From: Euborellia annulipes
Lineage: Eukaryota; Arthropoda; Insecta; Dermaptera; Anisolabididae
Direction of reading: 5' to 3'
Length of the DNA: 64,000 nt
Assembly: GCA_023213315.1 (NCBI GenBank)
Contig: JAKCPI010005160.1
Location: 1-64,000 of the forward strand
This document shows, in pieces, positions 13,183 to 25,390 of the stretch. The notes beneath the pieces are model-generated. The model was given only the letters and a program-made list of their open reading frames with translations. It did no database searches and had not been told where the DNA came from. Within the stretch, counting starts at the first letter, position 1; each line of letters starts with the position of its first letter. Made by a program: the position numbers and the translations under genes.

Positions 13183-13567
13183 AAAATCTAATGTGCTTGT
13201 CACTCCAGATTTTTTTTTGACGAGATACACTGTGTATTTATTTTCCATAGCACCTTAGTTCCAAACTTTACCCCTTGAATTTTGAGAAAATCGCAAAAAG
13301 CTGAAAAAGTACATCAGTAAAGTACTAAGTACTTTGTAGCAAATTTTTTTCAAAAGCTTATTTTCACGTCGTAGGGAAGTGCCTAACTTAAATATAAAAT
13401 TTCAACCTTGTAGCTCAATTCCTTCATGCTTGAAATCGTTACATACAGACACACTTTTTTGGACTCAGCAAACATTTATTTTGATCAAAATTTCGACATC
13501 GATTTTTGACATGATTGCAACACTTTCTCTCTATATATTACATATATAGGTAAGAGAAAGTAAAAAT
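13183..13567 (-). repeat. family A repeat, reverse copy, shortened
   Basis: It begins at a shortened hairpin end (AAATCTAATGTG...CACTCCAGATTT), then carries CATAGCACCTTAGTTCCAAAC, ACATCAGTAAAGTACTAAG and CTCTATATATTACATATATA, and ends at GGTAAGAGAAAGT. The central segment holding the CCATGG palindrome is deleted. Confidence 0.85.
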
Positions 13568-15173
13568 AGTAAACTGAGAGGTTGAAATGTTTCCAAATGT
13601 TCATCTAAATTAATTTTTTTTTCGCATGTCCTTTGATTAAACCTCAGCTGGTTTTATCATTTCCAAGTTATTAGAGAATAAAAGAAAGACAAATTGAAGA
13701 TTTTCTCCCTCTGGCACCTGGCCTTTCGCAAAACACTACATAAGACACTACTTAGCCTTTTTTATTTTTAATTTGCATGTGATGTTTTATCTCCTCCCAC
13801 CTGGTGCCCCCTCCTATTGAAATTAATCACCAGTCACGTCTTTGGTGAAATAACGATTAATTACAGTTCGTTCTCGTGATATTTAATCAAGCAGCCGAGA
13901 CATTGTTTCAGCCGATCAGTCAGAAAATAGAAAGATTTAAATGCGTTCTATTTAATTATTATTAGAGAAAAATACAAAGAGCCACACATGACTTGATCTT
14001 CATTAATAATACAAGTTTAATTGCATCATAAGATTTTAATTTATGAATCATAATCATTTTCAAGCAACTCAACTAAAATTATTCTGTTAATAAAAGACAA
14101 ATTATGAGAAGTATATTTGAATACTTTTAAATGAAGGCCCGCCTTCAGTTTCACTCTGTGGTTTGTTTAAATAAAAATTTCCTTCTTTCTTTCAAAAAAA
14201 AAAAAAAAATATGAAAAAAATTTCTAGACCGTTCAAATTGAAGATTTATGTCGACATTTTTTTTCTAGGGAACTTTTTCGGATTTTTTCTCTCTCCATTC
14301 TTTTTATTAGATTAAAATTGAGATGGCAAAGCCAATTTGATCCACATTTCTATTGCACATGCAAAATATTTTATTAATCTCAACTGTAATTAATAATAAT
14401 TACACAGTAGATAATTTTTAAGATTAAAAATATAATCGAGAAAGTAAAAAATACGAAATGGTAAGGTATAATAATACCTTTCTTATAGGTTAATGTCACC
14501 TTTATATTTTTTTCTTCTTTATTTTCGTTACTTTTATAGAAATCTGGATCAAATTGGCTTTGCCACCTCGAATTTAGACCAATAAAAAGAATAGAGAGAG
14601 AAAACCCGAAAAACCCTATCATAGAAAAAAAAGTCGCCATAATGCTAAATCGAGCCAGTAAATTTATTTGATATAAAAACAAAATTTTTGAGAGTTCAGA
14701 GTACAAAATTATATTTGCTACAACAAAAGATTTACTCAACAGAGAATCGAATATTTAATAACAATAGATAGGAAATAAGTTCCAAAAGAGCCAGTTCGTG
14801 TTGCACCCGGTGCGGAATTTTAACTTGTCACTCCCCCCCCCCTTCCCCCTTCATCGAAAATCTCAATTTTTTTGTTCCTAATAAATTTTTTATGGTCCTA
14901 ATAGCACAAACACGATAGATAGGAATGGAAGCCAGAATTTGATAGGTTTAATAAATTTTTCAAATTCAATTAAAAAACAGAAGTTATGAAAATATGGTTC
15001 TTATTATGTGATTTTAGTCCTAATATTCTTGATTTCTCTTGTCATATTTAATATTTGAACTCTTTTGGAATTAGATGAAATTAATAATAAGTTCTCCTAC
15101 CTCCAAATATCAAAACATCACTAATTGGCTTCTGGTTTTAACCATTTCGAAAAATTAAATCAAAATATTCACA
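13568..15173. other. intergenic with an old inverted repeat at 14.24-14.65 kb
   Basis: No gene accepted. Two arms, roughly 14235-14365 and 14530-14645, are inverted copies of one another; each carries GGCAAAGCCAATTTGATCCA or its complement and a run of AATAAAAAGAAT. A 119-codon minus-strand frame at 14380-14739 with hydrophobic stretches covers the right arm; I treat it as chance in AT-rich repeat DNA. A C-run lies near 14835. Confidence 0.5.
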
Positions 15174-15177
15174 TTAA

Positions 15178-15572
15178 GGTGCGCGTCTCGGGGTGCTAAT
15201 TTTGGGAGATTGCGGCCACAATTTTGAAGCTATCGACCTCAAAATTTTTTTTAATTAAAACTATTTAAAATATCTAGAACTTATAGAAGCCCTTTTTTTG
15301 ATTTTCGAAAAAATAATTTTTTTTTTTAGATTAATCGCATAAAATAAAAGATATTTTTAAAAAATTCGCTCTATATCTTATAGATAATTAAATTAGTAAT
15401 CATTGTGTTAAAAAATAATTAAATTTTTCACCGCTTGATTAATTAGCTGGAACCTTTCAAATGAAATAAAATAAATCCCTTGTTTTCCTATGGGAAAAAC
15501 TAACGCCATCTATTGCCACTTAGAGTAACTCGGTAGTGAATCGTCTTCTAACGACTTTTAGAGACGCGCACC
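15178..15572. mobile_element. piggyBac-like MITE (type C), 395 bp
   Basis: The ends are perfect inverted repeats, GGTGCGCGTCTC on the left and GAGACGCGCACC on the right, flanked on both sides by TTAA (15174-15177 and 15573-15576). TTAA target use points to piggyBac-type transposition. The interior is AT-rich and non-coding, with CGGGGTGCTAATTTTGG near the left end. A diverged copy lies at 50923-51307. Confidence 0.9.
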
Positions 15573-15576
15573 TTAA

Positions 15577-16611
15577 AAACCCAAGGATATCCTTATTTAA
15601 GCTAATTTCGTAAAACAAGCTCGTCTTTTATTATTTCAAAATATAAAAAAAGAGCTAAAAATCCCCTCTATAAAAAGAAATAAAAGAACTAACAAAATTT
15701 CACAAAAACATCAAGAGATATAGGTTTGAGGTATGAGGGGCTTATTGTTGACATGCAGTGTTAATATGAACCACTTCGAATTCATTTTTATCACATACTA
15801 GTTCAACGATAATTTGACATTTGCTCAAGTGGTACAATATAGGCGCAATTCCCCTAATAATAAAACAAACCACAAAAGCTTTAATAAATATAGAAATTAT
15901 CAAATTTTCTTTTCTTTATATATTCAAAATAAGAATTTTTAATGATCATAAAGATTTTTAAATTGATGAAAACATGTCAATTTTTTTTAATAAATTCTAA
16001 GTATTAAGGTTACCATATTTATTATAATAATTATTATTAATGAGGATGTTTTCACGCCTGAGGGTTTTGAATATATTAAGTATAAACTTCATTAAGGCTT
16101 TATTTATTCTATAAATCGTTTTATGATATAAATACAAATAATGATATTAAAAATTTAATTTTTGTTTTCTTACAGTTGTTATATCAAATTATAAATATCA
16201 AATATATTTATTATAATTATTTTAAATTAATTTATAGAAAATGTTTTTGAAATAATTAATAAAGTCAATTAAAAAAAAAAAAAAAAAAAAAAACTGCGTT
16301 TCTGGAGTGTTTGTAACAGGTGTTTTTTAATCAGGGCTTCCGAAAGCGAGATCCCGGGGCTGCAATTCGGGCCCCTTCCTCGGAGGGGATTCGCCTCTCC
16401 CCTCCAGGAAATAACAGCCTTCACCCTCGAAATAACTTTTTATATAATTTTAATATTTATATTGGTCTCGGATGCCCTATAATGGCAAAATATCTTAAAA
16501 TTGTTATCTCAACTTCTAAAGCTTGAAGACACGAAACGAAACAAACATACCTCTCGTTGTATCGTTTAAATTATTTAAGATCTACAATTATTACTCCTAT
16601 GTAAATAAATA
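15577..16611. other. intergenic, no gene seen
   Basis: AT-rich. It contains AAACCACAAAAGCTTTAATA near 15.87 kb, a motif also found beside ribozyme-like repeats at 35.72 kb and (inverted) 52.68 kb. An A-run at 16271-16292 is followed by a GC-richer patch (16.33-16.43 kb), possibly a retro-inserted or hAT-end fragment. Nothing else supported. Confidence 0.5.
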
Positions 16612-17057
16612 ATAATGTCGAGATTTTGACGGAAATACACGTTTTGAGGGTTCTCTCAATTCAAATAGCCGACAAAAGATAGTGTTAGGTACTCCCCTTG
16701 AGGTGAGATAATAAGTTGATAGATAAAATCGGTTAAAAAACACTAGTACTGATGTACATTTTCATTTTTTTTTTTCTAATCTAACGATTTTGATTAAAAT
16801 TCATAAATTAGTTATTTTTTTAGATGCTCTTTGAAAGGTTTTATTTTCATTTTCAAGAAGACCTCTTCACTACTGTACTTCATAGGAAAGATAGGAGAAT
16901 CATCTTGAATTCTAAAGTACAGCTTCAACAGCTGTTTCAACAACTAAATGTGTGTCGACACAGAAAAAATTTGGTGGGACAAAGAATTATCGGGGCAGAG
17001 AAATTTATGCTGTGCCATCTATTACTCCAAATATTTCATTTATTGATAAATACATGA
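16612..17057 (+). repeat. family A repeat, decayed forward copy
   Basis: Forward copy from ATGTCGAGATTTTGACGG through CACTAGTACTGATGTAC and TACTTCATAGGAAAGATAGG to a heavily decayed hairpin end (TGTGTCGACACAGAAAAAAT...TACTCCAAAT). The left terminus and the CCATGG palindrome are missing. Confidence 0.75.
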
Positions 17058-17145
17058 TGCTGTAGTCAAAACTTGTATTAACTTTGAAATTGTTTTCTTA
17101 TCGCACTACTATTCTCTACTAAAAAATTTAAAAAAGTGTTATATT

Positions 17146-17775
17146 TAGGGCTAGGATTTCGCCCTATTTGCCTTTTTTTAATTTATGGCTTAAAATTTAG
17201 GCCAATATGATATGTATACGTTTTATGAAATTCTGAATAAAATAAGAGGCATTTGTTAGTGCCTATAATGCCTATTTTGGACGATTTTGGGTTTTAGGGC
17301 CTATTTCATCTATAAATGCCTTTTTTAGTGCCTATTTTAAGTTCAAATAGCCAATTTCAATTTTTTACGTGCTAAATTTAAAATTTTTTTAATTATCAAG
17401 AAAATATTTCAAGGGGGGTAAAGGGGGTAATTACACCCCCCCCCCCCCGATATTTAAAAAAATACTTTTTTTCGAAAAAAAAATTTTAAAAATTTGTACT
17501 TACAAATTTGATTTGTATTTATATTCTGGCAAACAAGTACAGAATGAAATTTAATTTACCGAAATTAAGAAAAATTGTGCTGTGCGACCAGTCACACCAG
17601 ATTACCAAAAATAAGACATCAATTTTTAAAATTTTTTTATATTATTTCTTAAATAATGCCTTTTAAGTGCCTATTTTCACAATAAATGCCTTTTTAAGTG
17701 CCTATTTTAATAATTTTTAGTGCTTAGTTGCCTGCCTATTTTAAAGATTTTTAGTGCCTATAAATCCGAGCCCTA
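17146..17775. mobile_element. hAT-type element, 630 bp, with nested repeat fragment
   Basis: Inverted ends TAGGGCTAGGATTT and, in reverse complement, TAGGGCTCGGATTT are flanked by a perfect 8-bp duplication, GTTATATT (17138-17145 and 17776-17783). The interior repeats short phrases such as TGCCTATTTT and AATGCCTTTTT on both sides. In the middle (about 17411-17600) sits a foreign fragment related to the hAT element at 28580-28846, with CAAGGGGGG at its left and CACACCAGATTA at its right. Confidence 0.9.
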
Positions 17776-17783
17776 GTTATATT

Positions 17784-18850
17784 ATATACTTTTTATTCGC
17801 GAAGCATTTTTAGTATAGGAATCCGAAGGAACGGCCTCCCCCCCTCCGGTTTACCCTCCCTGTCCTCTCCCGTCAGCTGCTCTGTTCTTCTTAATCCAGT
17901 GAGAGCCCTAAGCATTTGGAAAAAAGTGAATTGACTTTTTCAACAAAATAAAGTAAAATTCTCCCAGAATCTTTTTTTCTCTTTTTGCCATTCGCTAGCC
18001 TGGAGCAGCAAGTAGTCTACTGGTATATTCCCTGAGCAAGTGTTCAACACATGTTAATCAGAAAAACTGAAAAAAAGGCCAGAAAATCTATTGACAAATA
18101 AATTCATTGGAAAATACTTCTTTAATCTTTCACGGATGTAATTATTAATACAAGAAGAGAATTAACTTATAAAAATTAGGCTATTAATTTGTTTATTTGT
18201 GATCTATTAATCATAACAAAATAATAGCAAAAAAGAATTATTTATTATGTTTAGTATGAATAATTTGTTTTCCCATGTTTAACTACGGAAATCCTGAACA
18301 CATTTCAAAACGAATAATAATTTATTTTAATTAGATTGTGCTTCTTTGATTAATTTTGAAGTAATAATCCTCTTTCCGAATGGGTTGTTTGAGATATGAG
18401 AATATTAGAGTTCACTCTGGTGCATCAGGTTAAAAGTTCCCGAGACTTTCTGGTTGACTACTACAATAACAATAGCTAATTTAGTCGGGAAGTGATGCAT
18501 AGCAATATTAAACGATCCCTGTAAACGGACATCGAGTACCCACTCACCAAATATATCCCATTAATGTGATTCGTGCTAAGCCTAACGAGGCTATTTCATC
18601 ATTTTTCCTTACGAGCAGGAACAGAAACAAAGGCGTCATGCCTCCAGGAAATGACGGTTGCTTCCAGGCTCGAGAGCATTGCCCCCACTGCATCAGCCCT
18701 TTGGCTTAATTAATAATCGATCAGTCAAATTAGACGATTTTGCCGGTATGTCAACTTGATTGCTTGGATGTTTTGTAAATATTTCAAACTTAATCTTAAT
18801 TCATGACATGGTATAAAAAAGGATAAATATTTGCAATTTTATTTTTATTT
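17784..18850. other. gene-flanking non-repetitive sequence
   Basis: No transposon signature was seen here, unlike the preceding 17 kb. About 18490-18760 has balanced composition and little low-complexity sequence (for example around CGAGTACCCACTCACC and TTAATTAATAATCGATCAG). It lies 1.3-1.6 kb beyond the stop codon of the KLF gene. It could be a conserved regulatory element or distal 3' UTR; comparison with relatives would be needed. Confidence 0.4.
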
Positions 18851-19093
18851 TTATTTCATGGATGTGACACTACTAACGAACAAAGCATTAAAACAAAACG
18901 AAGCAAGGTTGTTTAGGTTGCGTTGGCCTGGTGGACCTAAGAGTTCTCTATTTGGCCTGGATGATGTCAGAGAAGAATAGAAAAAAGGGCGTCTTCCGCC
19001 TCTTTTTCTCAATATATGAAGAAGAACAGTCCCCGCCCCCGGAGCTCCAGCTGTGTCATCTTCCCTAATTCGAAAAACCTCTCCAAGGTCCAT
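18851..19093 (-). CDS. uncertain small ORF, 80 aa
   Basis: An ATG-initiated minus-strand frame of 80 codons, starting MDLGEVFRIREDD and ending NALFVSSVTSMK, about 1 kb downstream of the KLF gene on the same strand. It has a moderately GC-rich, varied composition unlike the AT-rich flanks and is not in a recognised repeat. It has basic and Gly/Pro-rich stretches (LRKRGGRR, LLGPPGQ) but no signal peptide or known domain. I do not recognise it. It may be a chance frame within a 3' UTR or conserved non-coding block. Confidence 0.2.
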   Translation of the reverse strand: MDLGEVFRIREDDTAGAPGAGTVLLHILRKRGGRRPFFYSSLTSSRPNRELLGPPGQRNLNNLASFCFNALFVSSVTSMK

Positions 19094-20073
19094 TGGTCAC
19101 TTGTATTATTATTGATATTGCATTATTAGTCATCAGATTTGAGAACCTAAGGCACTCTCCATGCCTAACTAATTTGAAATTAATGACACCTGAACGGTAT
19201 GGCATTGCGCTTGGTTCGTTTAACTTGGATGGTTATTATAATTGCTAATTATCTATGATTATAACATTAGTGGTTCTTTTCCTTGAGATTAATTATATGC
19301 TTTATTTCAAAATAGAAAAGACCCTTACGTGTATTGCATATCAATTTCTTATTTAAATTTTTATAATATTTTAAATTTGAGCCTCTCAAAGCCTATCTTT
19401 TAAAGGAAATCGGAAAATAATAAGGATTGGAAATAATTTTTTCGACATATAAAAAAAAAATTTATTTATTTCATTTTTCTATAATTCTACAAATATTTTA
19501 CATCAGTGCGAAAAAATATATATTTATATAAATATATATTGATATTTACATGCGAAATATTAAAATTTTTCTCTTTTTATATGAAGAGTATTATTTAAAA
19601 AAAAAAAATTATTTACAAAGCATACATATACAAGAAATGGCACTCTATATGATTTAATGTCTAAAATAATGGTTTAATATTTTTTTACTTAGCCATTTTT
19701 TTTAAATAATTAAATATTTGTTAAATAAAATAATTATAATCAATACAATGAAATAGTATTCTATACCATTTCTAACGTCATAAATAAATTTCAATATAAA
19801 ATATTTGACATTTTTTTTAAAACTCTTATTATTACTATTTTCATAAATTCACTTTAACTCACTTGAAAATTAAGTTTATTTTTTTAAACACTCAGTTATT
19901 TAACTAAATTATGATGATGGTCAAGTGTTTTTTTTTTTTTTTTTTTTTTTATGAACATGATCTTTTAAACAAGTTTATACACTGCCAAAATACTGATTAA
20001 GTCTTTACTCAAAGAAAACAAATCAAATTTGCCCTTTGAAGACTAGGTACAGGCATACAGGGTGGCGTACATG
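19094..20073 (-). other. probable 3' UTR and downstream flank of the KLF gene
   Basis: Very AT-rich, no exon. On the minus strand this follows the KLF stop codon. It holds a long A-run on that strand (T-run 19929-19950) and AATAAA signals at 19880-19875 and near 19466. Animal KLF genes commonly have AT-rich 3' UTRs; the real transcript end cannot be fixed from sequence alone. Confidence 0.5.
19875..19880 (-). promoter_or_regulatory. candidate polyadenylation signal AATAAA
   Basis: Canonical AATAAA on the minus strand, about 195 bases past the KLF stop codon. Another lies near 19461-19466. Either could serve; in AT-rich DNA the hexamer is also common by chance. Confidence 0.4.
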
Positions 20074-21066
<993 letters not shown>

Positions 21067-22402
21067 AATGATTCATGCAAAATTTTAAAGTCATTTGTAT
21101 CAAAGTTATAAATGAAAAAAATTTTTTAAACCACGATCAAGAGAGGAAAAAAAATTATATTTAATTTAAATAATGTAATATATTAACTTTAGTGTTATTT
21201 CCAAAATTGAAGAAAAATTATCTAATAACAGACTAAAGTAAATATATTGCACTCACATATAAGAATAAAATAATAATAAATACATTTAATTAAATTTTAA
21301 CAAAATTCAATCACATCTTGTGAGAATATTTCTTGACCGAGGAGTTATTTAAAAAATTTTCATTTGATTCAAATGAATCTTTATGACTGGCTTGTAATAG
21401 TTAAAGTAAGCGGCGGGTGAATTGCACCGAGAGGTGAAAGGCCTATTTGGCGGGCAAAGAGGCCGAAGCCTCCGCCAAGAACCGGTCTGGATCCTGGGCC
21501 CCTTTTTCCGAGCCTTCTAATCTACGGACTCCCCACTATCTCTTTTAAACCCCTTGTTTAATGGGAAAAAAATAAGAATTAATTAAATATTTCTATTTTA
21601 TATGAAAGATGTTTCAGAATAATAATAATTTTTAAGAAATGGGAAAATTTTTTCCGGTGATTTTAACGATTGAGTAGGAAATGTTTTTTTTAGCAGTCCC
21701 GGGGCGCAACTCTCCCTGGCCTAAATATCCGAAATAAATCATCCAACAGGTATCAGCTGATTTTCTTGTTTTTTTTTCCACAAGGCACGTGGCAAATCTT
21801 CCAAAGTCATTAACCAAAATGAGTTTTATTTATATATTAACACAATTGGCATTAGAAACGATTTTTTTTTAATAGATAATTTAAATTCAAATTATTTATA
21901 ATCAGCGTCGACATTAAAATTGTTATAAAATAAATTTGAAATTAATATATTAATTTTTAAGGCTTTGATTTAATCAACTTGCTAGCTCAGAATCTCACTT
22001 TAAAAATTGAAAATCTTATTCTTTTGAATTATTTACCAAAAAAATAAATAAATTTAAGTGAGAATATTAAGCTAAAATTTTGATTAAAAAAAGAATTAAT
22101 TTATAAATTTTTAAAATAACTTTGGTTAAATTTATCCCGTGATGAATTTAAATGTAAATTGGATAATTAGAAAAGGATGTTAAATTTTTAAGTGATTTCT
22201 GAATGATTAGTATAAAAGCAATTTGAGCGAAGCCGTAAAATAAATCATGTATATTAATGATGTAAATAACGAGCATGATTTACACTTAACATCGACGCCA
22301 TAAGATCTACACGCTGAGCGGGTTCGCGCTGCTGCAGGGCCTGAGGATCGTCTCCTGAGCGCACGAGCGGACTCGGGGAGTAGCTACCCGAAGACGGCCT
22401 AC
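21067..22402 (-). other. probable intron of the KLF gene
   Basis: AT-rich, with one GC-richer island at about 21410-21535 (for example GGCCGAAGCCTCCGCC) that has no obvious splice sites and could be an intronic regulatory element. A second small CG-bearing patch lies at 21.69-21.73 kb. The assignment as intron depends on the candidate first exon at 22403-22447 being real. Confidence 0.5.
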
Positions 22403-22447
22403 CTCCTGGAAGTCAGTCATGCCGCACACCGTATCCCGTCGTAGCAT
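22403..22447 (-). CDS. candidate first coding exon of the KLF gene
   Basis: Inside the GC-rich island a minus-strand ATG opens MLRRDTVCGMTDFQE and reaches a donor-like site, CAGGAG|GTAGGC. The donor is phase 0, matching the phase 0 acceptor at 21046, so the join would read ...MTDFQE-MWQDIE... An internal ATG (the M of MTDFQE) has a G at -3 and could be the start instead. An in-frame TAG lies further upstream. Evidence is limited to phase, donor and promoter context; I have no homology for these residues. Other first exons farther upstream are possible. Confidence 0.4.
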
Positions 22448-22499
22448 TTGTGGGTGATTCTCTCGCCGCGAGGAAGTTCTGGGAGCGGGAGCGATGCGT

Positions 22500-22800
22500 C
22501 GCTTTGTAAAATTCGTATTAGTCACCTAGCGAGCCATCAGCCAACTGAACACACCGCCTGAGCCACTTGGAGTGGCGCCCAACAACAATAACACCTGTTC
22601 TTATTGGGCCGACGGCATGGCTGCGCGGCGACGGCTCTCAACCAATCCGGGCTCACCATCGGTTGGGAAGTACCAATCAGAGCTCGGCGTGGATCCCCCA
22701 CTACCTTCGAATGTGACACCTCGACCACCCTCACCCCACCAACTCAGCATGTCCAAAAACGATCTGAAATTAAAGTCACCAACGTTGGCATCTTGATGCT
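22500..22800 (-). promoter_or_regulatory. CpG-rich promoter-like island with CCAAT boxes
   Basis: The island (about 22300-22800 in all) is strikingly GC- and CpG-rich against its surroundings. Three NF-Y-type boxes occur: ATTGG on the + strand near 22598, CCAAT near 22641 and CCAAT near 22672. Downstream of these on the minus strand, TCAGTT (22548-22543) matches the arthropod initiator consensus. No TATA box stands at the usual distance. The location, 1.5 kb upstream of the KLF exon, fits its promoter. Frames are open in several phases because stops are scarce in GC-rich DNA. Confidence 0.55.
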
Positions 22801-22954
22801 CACAGGAAACATATCTTCTTTTCACATGACTTGACCAATTTTTTACTTTTCACTTTTATTATATCAATTGGATAGTGGAGCGAGCATGAAAAAAAAGAAG
22901 AATATAGAACGTTCTCTCCCCCCCTCAAGGGGGGCTTGATACGAAAAGGATTTC

Positions 22955-23058
22955 GAGTTATCGAGCGTGTCTAAATACACAGTAGTTTTTCGATTTACCC
23001 AAGTTTACAGTTGAAGAGGTCGAATTATGAAAAAATTCGAATTATCGAGATTCGACTG
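22955..23058. mobile_element. pogo/Tigger-like element remnant (right end)
   Basis: The right end, in reverse complement, reads CAGTCGAATCTCGATAATTC and is followed by the target dinucleotide TA (23059-23060). This is the typical pogo/Tigger terminal sequence. Related ATTCGA/TCGAGTTATCG text runs back to about 22955. I could not place the left end, and there is no transposase. Confidence 0.7.
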
Positions 23059-23250
23059 TATTATATTAATAATAATATATCATTTTACTCGTGAGAATAT
23101 CTAGTTTCAGGATACATAATTTCGAGTTTTTTTCTCATTATATTAACTTTAGCTATCTAACTTTCGGTTGGTGGGAAAAATTAAAAATATATAATAGACA
23201 AATAAATACTGAATTTTTAACACTTTTTTCTGAATATGTTTATTTGTTAG

Positions 23251-23330
23251 TGGACCCTACGTCCCATTACCTTTGGGAATCTAACCCAGGATCTCCAGTC
23301 AATCAGAGGCATCGGAGTGCTTCCCTTTTA
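23251..23330 (-). repeat. tRNA-derived SINE fragment
   Basis: On the minus strand, GGAGATCCTGGGTTAGATTC contains a pol III B-box-like sequence with one change from GGTTCGATTCC. It shares the phrases AGCAC..CC.ATGCCTC and TGGAGATCCTGGGTT with the SINE at 47.5 kb. It is too diverged to fold as a tRNA gene. Confidence 0.6.
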
Positions 23331-23339
23331 ATTGTTTAA

Positions 23340-24304
23340 ACTTTATTTAAAAAAAATCTATTATTTAATAATTTTTTTTTTTAAATATTCTAAATAAAAT
23401 TGATTGATTGATTTTCACATTTTTATTAAAATTTTACTATTGAATAGATATTTGGTGATTAGAGAAAATAAAAATCAATAAATTATAATTTGTTCAGCCT
23501 AGTTGTGATATTTTCTTAATGGAAATATTCATCTCTTGTAAAAATAATTCTGATGAACATGGAGTTAGTTGTTTTGTCCAAATATCTTTATTGACAAATT
23601 GTATTTTGATACTTGATTTTTCTTAAATAAGTCAAGGATGTATTTCCTATCGGAAGTAATCTGTAAGATGTAAGTTGTAAGCCATATTCTGGCAAAGCAC
23701 CGCTACATGGAGAGGAATGCCCGGGACCATCCTGGTGAATCCGACTGCGACCGGTGACAAAATTGCTTAGCATTTATTTCTTTGCATGACATCACGAGAT
23801 TCAGATAACGACGTCTATTATTTTTTATTAATTTTGCTGTTTAATTAATATAATATTTTTGAATATTAATCCTAAACAATTCAGCTAAACATTCCTTCTT
23901 AAAAAAAAAATTTTTAATAATATAAAATTCAAAATGAATAAATGAGAGGGTACAATATAAAAATTTTATTATCTCATTACTTGCCCCATCCTGTATATAT
24001 AAATATAGTCTGTAATTATAAAATCGATTAATAAATAATAGCTTAGATGAACTCAGGGATTCACTGGCGAGTGAAGAGTTCCCCGAGACAAAAACTGGCA
24101 TCTCTTTTTTATCATACTTTTCAGCCTCTAATAAGTGAGGTCAAAACGAACATCTCTATTCAATAATGAAAAGATAGTTTATGGAATCTGAATGATTAAT
24201 TAGTATCTTAATCTGATTTAGAGAGTAAAAACAGTATTTTCTAAATACACTAGAGGGAAACGGGAAATTGCCAGGTGGCTGGAATGATGTGCAAATTTAA
24301 TTAC
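23340..24304. other. non-repetitive sequence downstream of the signal-peptide exon
   Basis: No repeat recognised. The block at 23600-23775 has balanced composition, with all three minus-strand frames partly open (one reads HQDGPGHSSPCSGALPEYG). It lies where a following exon of the 24.3 kb gene could be, but I see no clean acceptor with matching phase. The rest is AT-rich. Confidence 0.35.
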
Positions 24305-24427
24305 CTTTCCGTTAATGTCATCGTCACCGTGATCACCATGAGCATGGTTGTAGTTTCGGGCCGCTGCTTTTGAGGAAGTGAGCAATAATAATGCGCACAA
24401 GAAAACCCAACTTGGAACCAGCATCAT
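24305..24427 (-). CDS. first exon of a predicted secreted protein
   Basis: The exon has 41 codons from an ATG with an in-frame stop (TGA) two codons upstream, ending at a near-consensus donor, GGAAAG|GTAATT, in phase 0. The protein opens MMLVPSWVFLCALLLLTSSK, a textbook signal peptide: a short n-region, a Leu-rich core and Ala residues (AAA at 21-23) for cleavage. It continues with a His/Asp-rich stretch, NYNHAHGDHGDDDING. The combination of signal peptide, upstream stop and donor suggests a real 5' exon of a secreted or surface protein. No family is recognisable, and downstream exons (to the left in this window or nested beyond the KLF gene) were not found. Confidence 0.5.
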
Positions 24428-24430
24428 CAC

Positions 24431-25031
24431 TCAAGTATTAAAAAATTTTAAAAATAAGTCTTGAAAAAGATTATGCTGAGATGCGAAATCTTTCGAAAAT
24501 GACAATTTGTTTAAGAAAAATCATAAAGGACTACATACACAAATTCAAAATATTATTTTGGAAAATGTGATACGAGAGGAAGTCAGCCAGTAGAGTAACC
24601 TCTATTGTATCAAACTGACGTTTCACCTTTAATTTAATGTCAGTCAGAGCTTAAACAATTTAACAAATACAACAACTTTACATAATTTTAAATAATATCG
24701 TTCTTACAAGCCCAATTCATTAGACAATGGACAGTAGATAGAATTTTTATAACCTGAAATTTTTCTCCGTAATATTATGGTTATACGCCCCGCTTCATAT
24801 GACGTGGTCCTCAAAAGAAATAACAAATTTTGTACATAGAAACAAATCAAAATATCAAAATATTTACAGAACCTCCAAAAGTTCGATGATTTCATAAATA
24901 TTTATCTAGTTTATTAGCTTGCAAATAAATTCTGAAATGATGTATCTATTGAGAACCACATTAAATGAGACTGATGAATGGTACATCTATCAATGTACAT
25001 AAAATATATTTGTCTATTATTATTATTAGCT
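24431..25031. other. upstream region of the signal-peptide exon
   Basis: AT-rich; would contain the promoter of the 24.3 kb gene. No TATA box or initiator stands out enough to call. No repeat recognised. Confidence 0.35.
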
Positions 25032-25112
25032 AGGATTAGGAGGTCTTATTCAGTCCGGTTAAATAAACAAAACATATTTTAAAAAATATATCTTATTTAT
25101 TTATTAATTTTT

Positions 25113-25168
25113 CTTCCTCATACCAAGAGGTTTCGACCGCTGTGTCGCAGGTTTCCTCAGTGAGAAGA
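25113..25168 (-). ncRNA. hammerhead-ribozyme-like motif (left, minus)
   Basis: Minus-strand order matches a type I hammerhead: helix I strand CTTCTCA, core box CTGAGGA (CUGANGA), helix II from ACC/GGT with inner GC/GC pairs, then GAAAC, a short helix III closed as AC-CTCTTG-GT, cleavage triplet GTA (after position 25121) and helix I return strand TGAGGA. Helix I has 4 Watson-Crick pairs, one wobble and one more pair. An A·C mismatch lies at the base of helix II, which may weaken activity. Self-cleavage is inferred, not shown. Confidence 0.6.
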
Positions 25169-25337
25169 GAGTCAAATTTGTGGATGAATTACAAAACAAA
25201 TTATTAAAAATACAATACATAATTGTTAAGATGGCATACCTATAATTGTGTGTGCATCATCCAAGTACCAGATCTCTCTTTATTTGTGCGTCAGCAATAA
25301 TAATTTGTTTTGTAATGCATCCACAAATTTGACTCTC

Positions 25338-25390
25338 TTCTCACTGAGGAAGACCTGCTGCACAGCTGTCGAAACCTCTTGGTATGAGAA
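25338..25390 (+). ncRNA. hammerhead-ribozyme-like motif (right, plus)
   Basis: Partner of the left motif: CTCA, CTGAGGA at 25344-25350, helix II segment 25351-25370 (GAC/GTC at its base, one extra A after the core), GAAAC at 25371-25375, CTCTTG loop, GTA at 25382-25384 and TGAG. The core boxes are unchanged although helix II has diverged from the left copy. The extra unpaired base beside the core is a departure from the standard hammerhead. Confidence 0.55.

Noticed and set aside
14380..14739. 119-aa membrane protein on the minus strand
   Set aside because: The frame crosses one arm of an inverted repeat, and the hydrophobic composition follows from A/T-rich codons; no start context or homology.
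22572..22834. Overlapping proteins on both strands in the GC-rich island
   Set aside because: Several frames on both strands are open at once, which is expected where stop codons are rare; they overlap promoter-like CCAAT boxes.
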